DNA of 16,088 bases from Sphingomonadales bacterium (GTDB lineage Bacteria > Pseudomonadota > Alphaproteobacteria > Sphingomonadales > Sphingomonadaceae), in assembly GCA_024636595.1 (NCBI GenBank), contig JAGXGT010000103.1, forward strand, positions 1 to 16,088. The letters are read 5' to 3'. Positions 12,684 through 16,088 of this stretch are shown piece after piece. The position numbers and the translations under genes were made by a program. Each line of letters begins with the position of its first letter. Position 1 is the stretch's first letter. The notes below the pieces were generated by a model. The model was not told where the DNA came from and searched no databases. It worked only from the letters and a program-made list of their open reading frames with translations.

Positions 12684-14231
12684 GTGTCAAACATCCAGAA
12701 AATCATCGCTCGCCGTCCGTATTGGATCTCGCTGCTTGCGGGCGGCTTGAGCGCCACCGGCTTCGCGCCGCTCAACCTGTGGCCGCTAACCCTGTTGATG
12801 CTCGCCTTGTGGATGGCAATCGTGATGCAGGTGCAGAGCCGCAAAGCTGCCTTTTTCAGCGGCTGGCTGTTCGGCCTGGGCCATTTTATCATCGGTCTGA
12901 ACTGGATCGCTAAGGCCTTTACCTTCCAGGCCGCGATGCCGGAATGGCTGGGCTATGTGGCGGTGGTCCTGCTGTCGCTCTATCTGGCCGTTTTCCCGGC
13001 AATGGCCGCCTTGGGCGGCTGGTGGATCGGCAAGGAGAGGCCGATGGTGCTGATTCCCGCTTTGGCCGGGATGTGGATTATCACCGAATGGCTGCGCAGC
13101 TGGCTATTCAGCGGCTTTATCTGGAGTCCGCTGGGGGTGATCGCACTGCCGCTTGGCCGGATGGCAGATCTTACCATGTTTATCGGCTCTTATGGACTGT
13201 CGATGCTTCTGTTCGCCGGAGCCGGTGGTCTGTGGCTGCTGTTTCAAGCGCGATGGAAAGCCGCGTTGCCGCTTATTCTGGTTTTCGCAGGACTATCGCT
13301 GGTGCCTCATCATGCGCGAACGCCGATTGCAGCGGACCAGCCGCTGATCACCGTCGTCCAGCCCAACATCGGTCAGCAGGACAAATGGCAGGCCGGTTAT
13401 GAAGAGCAAAATTTGTCAAAACTGGCGCAGTTGACGTTGCGCGAGGACAATCAGCCGCGCATCATCTTCTGGCCGGAAGCGGCGATTCCCGACTATCTCG
13501 AGACGGGCTATCCGACCCGCTATTATTATGGCCGCCCGCCGGAATTTGTCCGTCAGCAACTCAGCGGTCTGATGAAGCCCGGCGATATGCTCGTTCTTGG
13601 CGCGCTCAAGCTGGAATTTGATGAAGCCGGCGGACGCGCCGCCGGTGCCCGCAATAGCGTCTTTGCGATGGATGCGCAACGCGAGCTGATCGGCCGCTAC
13701 GACAAGGCCCACTTGGTGCCCTATGGCGAATATCTGCCGATGCGGCCATTTTTGTCGGCGATCGGCCTGTCCCGTCTGGCACCCGGTGATTTCGATTTCT
13801 GGCCGGGCCCCGGTGCCCGTTCGATTGATCTTGGCAAATTTGGCAAGGCCGGGATTCAAGTCTGTTATGAAATCATTTTCTCGGGACAGGTGGTCGACCC
13901 TCACAATCGCCCCGACTTCATTTTCAATCCATCCAACGATGCCTGGTTCGGCAGCTGGGGCCCGCCGCAACATCTCGCCCAGGCGCGTCTCAGGGCGATC
14001 GAGGAGGGACTGCCGGTGATCCGCTCCACGCCGACCGGCATATCGGCGGTGATCGACGCAAATGGAACGATCAGAGCCAGCGTGCCGATGGGGCAGGCCG
14101 GGCGAATTGACAGCCACCTGCCGCAGGCGAAGGCGCCACCGCTTTTCGCGCGATATGGCAACGTCTTGCCGCTCGGTTTGGCGCTGATTTTGCTGCTATC
14201 TGCCATTGCCATCCGCGTGCGCGCTCGTTAA
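12684..14231 (+). CDS. lnt: Apolipoprotein N-acyltransferase
   Basis: Lnt adds the third acyl chain to the N-terminal cysteine of lipoproteins in the inner membrane. The 515-residue protein has about six N-terminal membrane helices (roughly 13-205), then a periplasmic nitrilase-like domain with catalytic triad E265 (FWPEAAIPD), K341 (RYDKAHLVPYGEYLP) and C394 (VCYEIIF), and a final membrane helix (about 494-512). The start is GTG: an in-frame stop at 12657-12659 and the lack of any upstream ATG leave no better choice. It is followed by metK and trmB, an order common in sphingomonads. The Tat lipoprotein encoded at 4800 is a plausible substrate. Confidence 0.95.
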   Translation: MSNIQKIIARRPYWISLLAGGLSATGFAPLNLWPLTLLMLALWMAIVMQVQSRKAAFFSGWLFGLGHFIIGLNWIAKAFTFQAAMPEWLGYVAVVLLSLYLAVFPAMAALGGWWIGKERPMVLIPALAGMWIITEWLRSWLFSGFIWSPLGVIALPLGRMADLTMFIGSYGLSMLLFAGAGGLWLLFQARWKAALPLILVFAGLSLVPHHARTPIAADQPLITVVQPNIGQQDKWQAGYEEQNLSKLAQLTLREDNQPRIIFWPEAAIPDYLETGYPTRYYYGRPPEFVRQQLSGLMKPGDMLVLGALKLEFDEAGGRAAGARNSVFAMDAQRELIGRYDKAHLVPYGEYLPMRPFLSAIGLSRLAPGDFDFWPGPGARSIDLGKFGKAGIQVCYEIIFSGQVVDPHNRPDFIFNPSNDAWFGSWGPPQHLAQARLRAIEEGLPVIRSTPTGISAVIDANGTIRASVPMGQAGRIDSHLPQAKAPPLFARYGNVLPLGLALILLLSAIAIRVRAR

Positions 14232-14262
14232 AGCGCATATAAACATTTCCTTATGTCCCAGC

Positions 14263-14293
14263 GGTCAGCCTCTTTCTGACCAAAAATCAGGAA
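14263..14293 (+). promoter_or_regulatory. metK leader with mutually exclusive hairpins, candidate cis-regulatory RNA
   Basis: Hairpin A pairs GGTCAG (14263-14268) with CTGACC (14276-14281) around loop CCTCTTT. Hairpin B pairs TTTCTGA (14273-14279) with TCAGGAA (14287-14293), one G-U pair, loop CCAAAAA. The two share bases 14276-14279, so only one can form, and B buries the Shine-Dalgarno AGGA (14289-14292), 7 bases before the ATG. The loop CCT of A could also pair with AGG. It does not clearly match a named SAM riboswitch; a TATAAA at 14238-14243 might be the -10 element. Confidence 0.5.
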
Positions 14294-14299
14294 TTTATC

Positions 14300-15511
14300 A
14301 TGCGTTCAGAATTTATTTTCACCTCCGAATCGGTCTCCGAGGGCCATCCCGACAAGGTCTCCGACCAGATTTCTGATGCGATCGTAGATCTGTTCCTGTC
14401 CAAAGATCCGGAAGCGCGGGTAGCTTGCGAAACCTTGACCACGACCAACCTGGTGGTGCTGGCAGGCGAAGTTCGCGGCAAGGGCATGATCGACACTGAC
14501 GGCAACTGGGCACCCGGTGCCCAAGAAGAAATCCAGACCGCCGTCCGCGAAACCGTCAAAAAAATCGGCTATGAGCAGGACGGTTTCCATTGGCAGAATC
14601 TGACCTTTGAAAATCATCTGCACCCGCAATCGGCGCATATCGCGCAAGGCGTTGACGAAAGCGGCAACAAGGATGAAGGCGCTGGCGATCAGGGCATCAT
14701 GTTCGGCTATGCCAGCGACGAAACCCCGGAATTGATGCCGGCTACGCTGCATTATTCGCACCAGATATTGAAGCAGATGGCGAAAGATCGCCACAGCGGC
14801 AAGGCACCATTTCTGGAGCCCGACAGCAAGAGCCAGGTGACTCTGCGCTATGTCAATGAAGTGCCGGTCGAGGCAGTTGCGCTGGTGGTTTCGACGCAGC
14901 ACGCGCCGGGCTATTACAAGGACAGCGACAATCCGGCGCTTTATCAGGAATTGCGCGACTATGTGATGGGCGTGTTCCACCAGGTACTGCCGGAAGGCTT
15001 CATCACCGACAAGACGGTGATTCACGTAAACCCGACCGGTCGGTTTGAAATTGGCGGCCCGGACGGCGACGCCGGGCTCACCGGTCGCAAGATCATCGTC
15101 GACACCTACGGCGGCGCCAGCCCGCATGGCGGCGGTGCCTTTTCCGGCAAGGATCCGACCAAGGTCGATCGCTCGGCTGCCTATATCACGCGCTATCTGG
15201 CCAAGAATGTCGTCGCTGCCGGCCTCGCCAAGCGCTGCGCGATCCAGTTGTCATACGCGATTGGCGTTGCCGAACCGCTGTCGATCAATGTCGATCTGCA
15301 CGGCACCGGTACCGTCACCGAAGAGAAGCTGGAAGAAATCCTGCCGCAGCTGGTGCGTCTGACTCCCAAAGGTATCCGCACCCATCTCGGGCTGAACAAG
15401 CCGATTTACGGTCCGACCGCCGCCTATGGCCATTTCGGCCGCGACGCGGAGGGTGATTTGTTCACCTGGGAGAAGACCGATCTGGTGGACGCGCTGAAAG
15501 CTGCACTCTGA
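14300..15511 (+). CDS. metK: S-adenosylmethionine synthetase
   Basis: MetK makes S-adenosylmethionine from methionine and ATP. The 403-residue protein is full length for alphaproteobacteria. Signature segments are GHPDKVSDQISDA (15-27), GAGDQGIMFGYA (127-138, methionine and ATP site) and GGGAFSGKDPTKVDRSAAY (277-295, phosphate loop with Lys and Asp ligands). AGGA 7 bases before the ATG fixes the start. It sits between lnt and trmB, the latter an S-adenosylmethionine-dependent enzyme. The 68-base upstream gap carries the proposed leader switch. Confidence 0.98.
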   Translation: MRSEFIFTSESVSEGHPDKVSDQISDAIVDLFLSKDPEARVACETLTTTNLVVLAGEVRGKGMIDTDGNWAPGAQEEIQTAVRETVKKIGYEQDGFHWQNLTFENHLHPQSAHIAQGVDESGNKDEGAGDQGIMFGYASDETPELMPATLHYSHQILKQMAKDRHSGKAPFLEPDSKSQVTLRYVNEVPVEAVALVVSTQHAPGYYKDSDNPALYQELRDYVMGVFHQVLPEGFITDKTVIHVNPTGRFEIGGPDGDAGLTGRKIIVDTYGGASPHGGGAFSGKDPTKVDRSAAYITRYLAKNVVAAGLAKRCAIQLSYAIGVAEPLSINVDLHGTGTVTEEKLEEILPQLVRLTPKGIRTHLGLNKPIYGPTAAYGHFGRDAEGDLFTWEKTDLVDALKAAL

Positions 15512-15542
15512 GGCCGATATTGTCGGCGATCGTATCAAGCCA

Positions 15543-16088
15543 ATGACCGCATTTAAGGACGGCGACCCTACCACCATTCGCCAGCTCTATGGGCGGCGCC
15601 AGGGCCACCCGCTGCGCGATCAGCAAGTGGAACTGGTGGAAAAATTGCTGCCGCAGATTGCCGTTCCGACAGAAGGCCCGGTCACCGCGACCTCGCTGTT
15701 TGGCGGCGATCGGCCGCTGCATTTCGAGATTGGCTTTGGTTCGGGCGAACATCTCGCTACCCGGGCCGACATGCTGCCCGATCATGGCTTTATCGGTTGC
15801 GAACCCTATCTCAACGGCGTGGTCGGCGCGCTGCAGCATATTCGCGATCAGCATCTCGGCAATGTCCGCCTGCATATGGACAATGCGCTCGACGTGCTGG
15901 AGCGGATTCCGGATGGCGCGCTGAGCTTTGTCTATCTGCTGCATCCCGATCCCTGGCCGAAGGCGCGTCACGCCAAACGGCGGTTCATGAATCATGGTCC
16001 GGTTGATCTGATTGCGGCGAAGCTGAAACCGGGCGGGGAATTTCGGTTCGGCACCGATCATCCGGTATATCTGGAATGGGCCTGCATG
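15543..16088 (+). CDS. trmB: tRNA (guanine-N7-)-methyltransferase, 3' end beyond the window
   Basis: The first 182 codons of TrmB, which methylates G46 in the variable loop of tRNAs using S-adenosylmethionine. The opening MTAFKDGDPTTIRQLYGRRQG is typical of sphingomonad TrmB. The cofactor-binding loop is FEIGFGSGEH (61-70), with acidic E87 (GCEPYLNG). The catalytic segment is HPDPWPKARHAKRR (134-147) and the GTDH motif is at 170-173. No in-frame ATG or GTG occurs between the metK stop and this ATG, and the ribosome binding site is poor, so it may be read through from metK, 31 bases away. The frame is open to the window edge; about 50 residues are missing. Confidence 0.95.
   Translation, partial: MTAFKDGDPTTIRQLYGRRQGHPLRDQQVELVEKLLPQIAVPTEGPVTATSLFGGDRPLHFEIGFGSGEHLATRADMLPDHGFIGCEPYLNGVVGALQHIRDQHLGNVRLHMDNALDVLERIPDGALSFVYLLHPDPWPKARHAKRRFMNHGPVDLIAAKLKPGGEFRFGTDHPVYLEWACM

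Noticed and set aside
14232..14299. Assignment of the metK leader to the SAM-II or SAM/SAH riboswitch families
   Set aside because: The loop of the first hairpin is only 7 bases and the diagnostic loop and pseudoknot sequences of those families are not recognisable.
15462..16061. Minus-strand frame of 199 codons at the right end
   Set aside because: It lies opposite trmB, whose motifs are unmistakable, and is a shadow frame.

Overview
The window looks like chromosomal DNA from an alphaproteobacterium, most probably Sphingomonadales (the Sphingopyxis / Sphingorhabdus / Parasphingorhabdus type). The reasons are moderate-to-high GC, the lnt-metK-trmB order at the right end, a small Lys/Arg/Ala-rich DUF6481-type protein, and sphingomonad-like protein sequences throughout. 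This assignment is inferred from sequence character and was not checked by search. No insertion sequence, prophage, CRISPR array, tRNA or rRNA was seen.

Layout. 1-347: no large gene; a possible 39-codon ORF on the minus strand runs toward the left edge, followed by a perfect 16-bp palindrome and a 13-bp-stem hairpin. 348-668 (-): small basic protein. 950-4646 (+): a three-gene molybdenum hydroxylase operon with ATGA overlaps (2Fe-2S, FAD plus 4Fe-4S, and molybdopterin subunits) resembling the E. coli PaoABC aldehyde oxidoreductase, ending in a probable terminator. 4800-7196 (+): a Tat lipoprotein with a complete vanadium chloroperoxidase-type active site, followed 3 bases later by a beta-barrel porin-like protein; OmpR-like half-sites lie upstream. 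9088-7209 (-): a LytS-type sensor kinase and LytTR response regulator, overlapping by 4 bases, with a perfect 9-bp direct repeat (12-bp spacer) upstream.

9324-9875 (+): orphan protein with a hairpin against its ribosome binding site. 10798-9899 (-) and 10866-11462 (+): a divergent pair made of a PF10118 'metal-dependent hydrolase' and a TetR regulator. The PF10118 protein has the ligand spacing of a diiron oxygenase. 12605-11486 (-): an exported four-cysteine protein overlapping a VOC (glyoxalase-fold) protein. 12684-16088 (+): lnt, metK and the 5' part of trmB, a conserved housekeeping block. The 68-base lnt-metK gap holds two mutually exclusive hairpins, one of which would bury the metK ribosome binding site.

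How the genes work together. The left half is redox and envelope metabolism: a probably cytosolic aldehyde oxidoreductase, an envelope haloperoxidase or phosphatase, and a porin. The middle is regulation, with a two-component pair and a TetR gene. The right end is core lipoprotein maturation, S-adenosylmethionine synthesis and tRNA methylation. No wholly new multi-gene system is evident. The best leads are the diiron reading of PF10118, the haloperoxidase-porin operon, the LytTR-type double site, and the metK leader switch.
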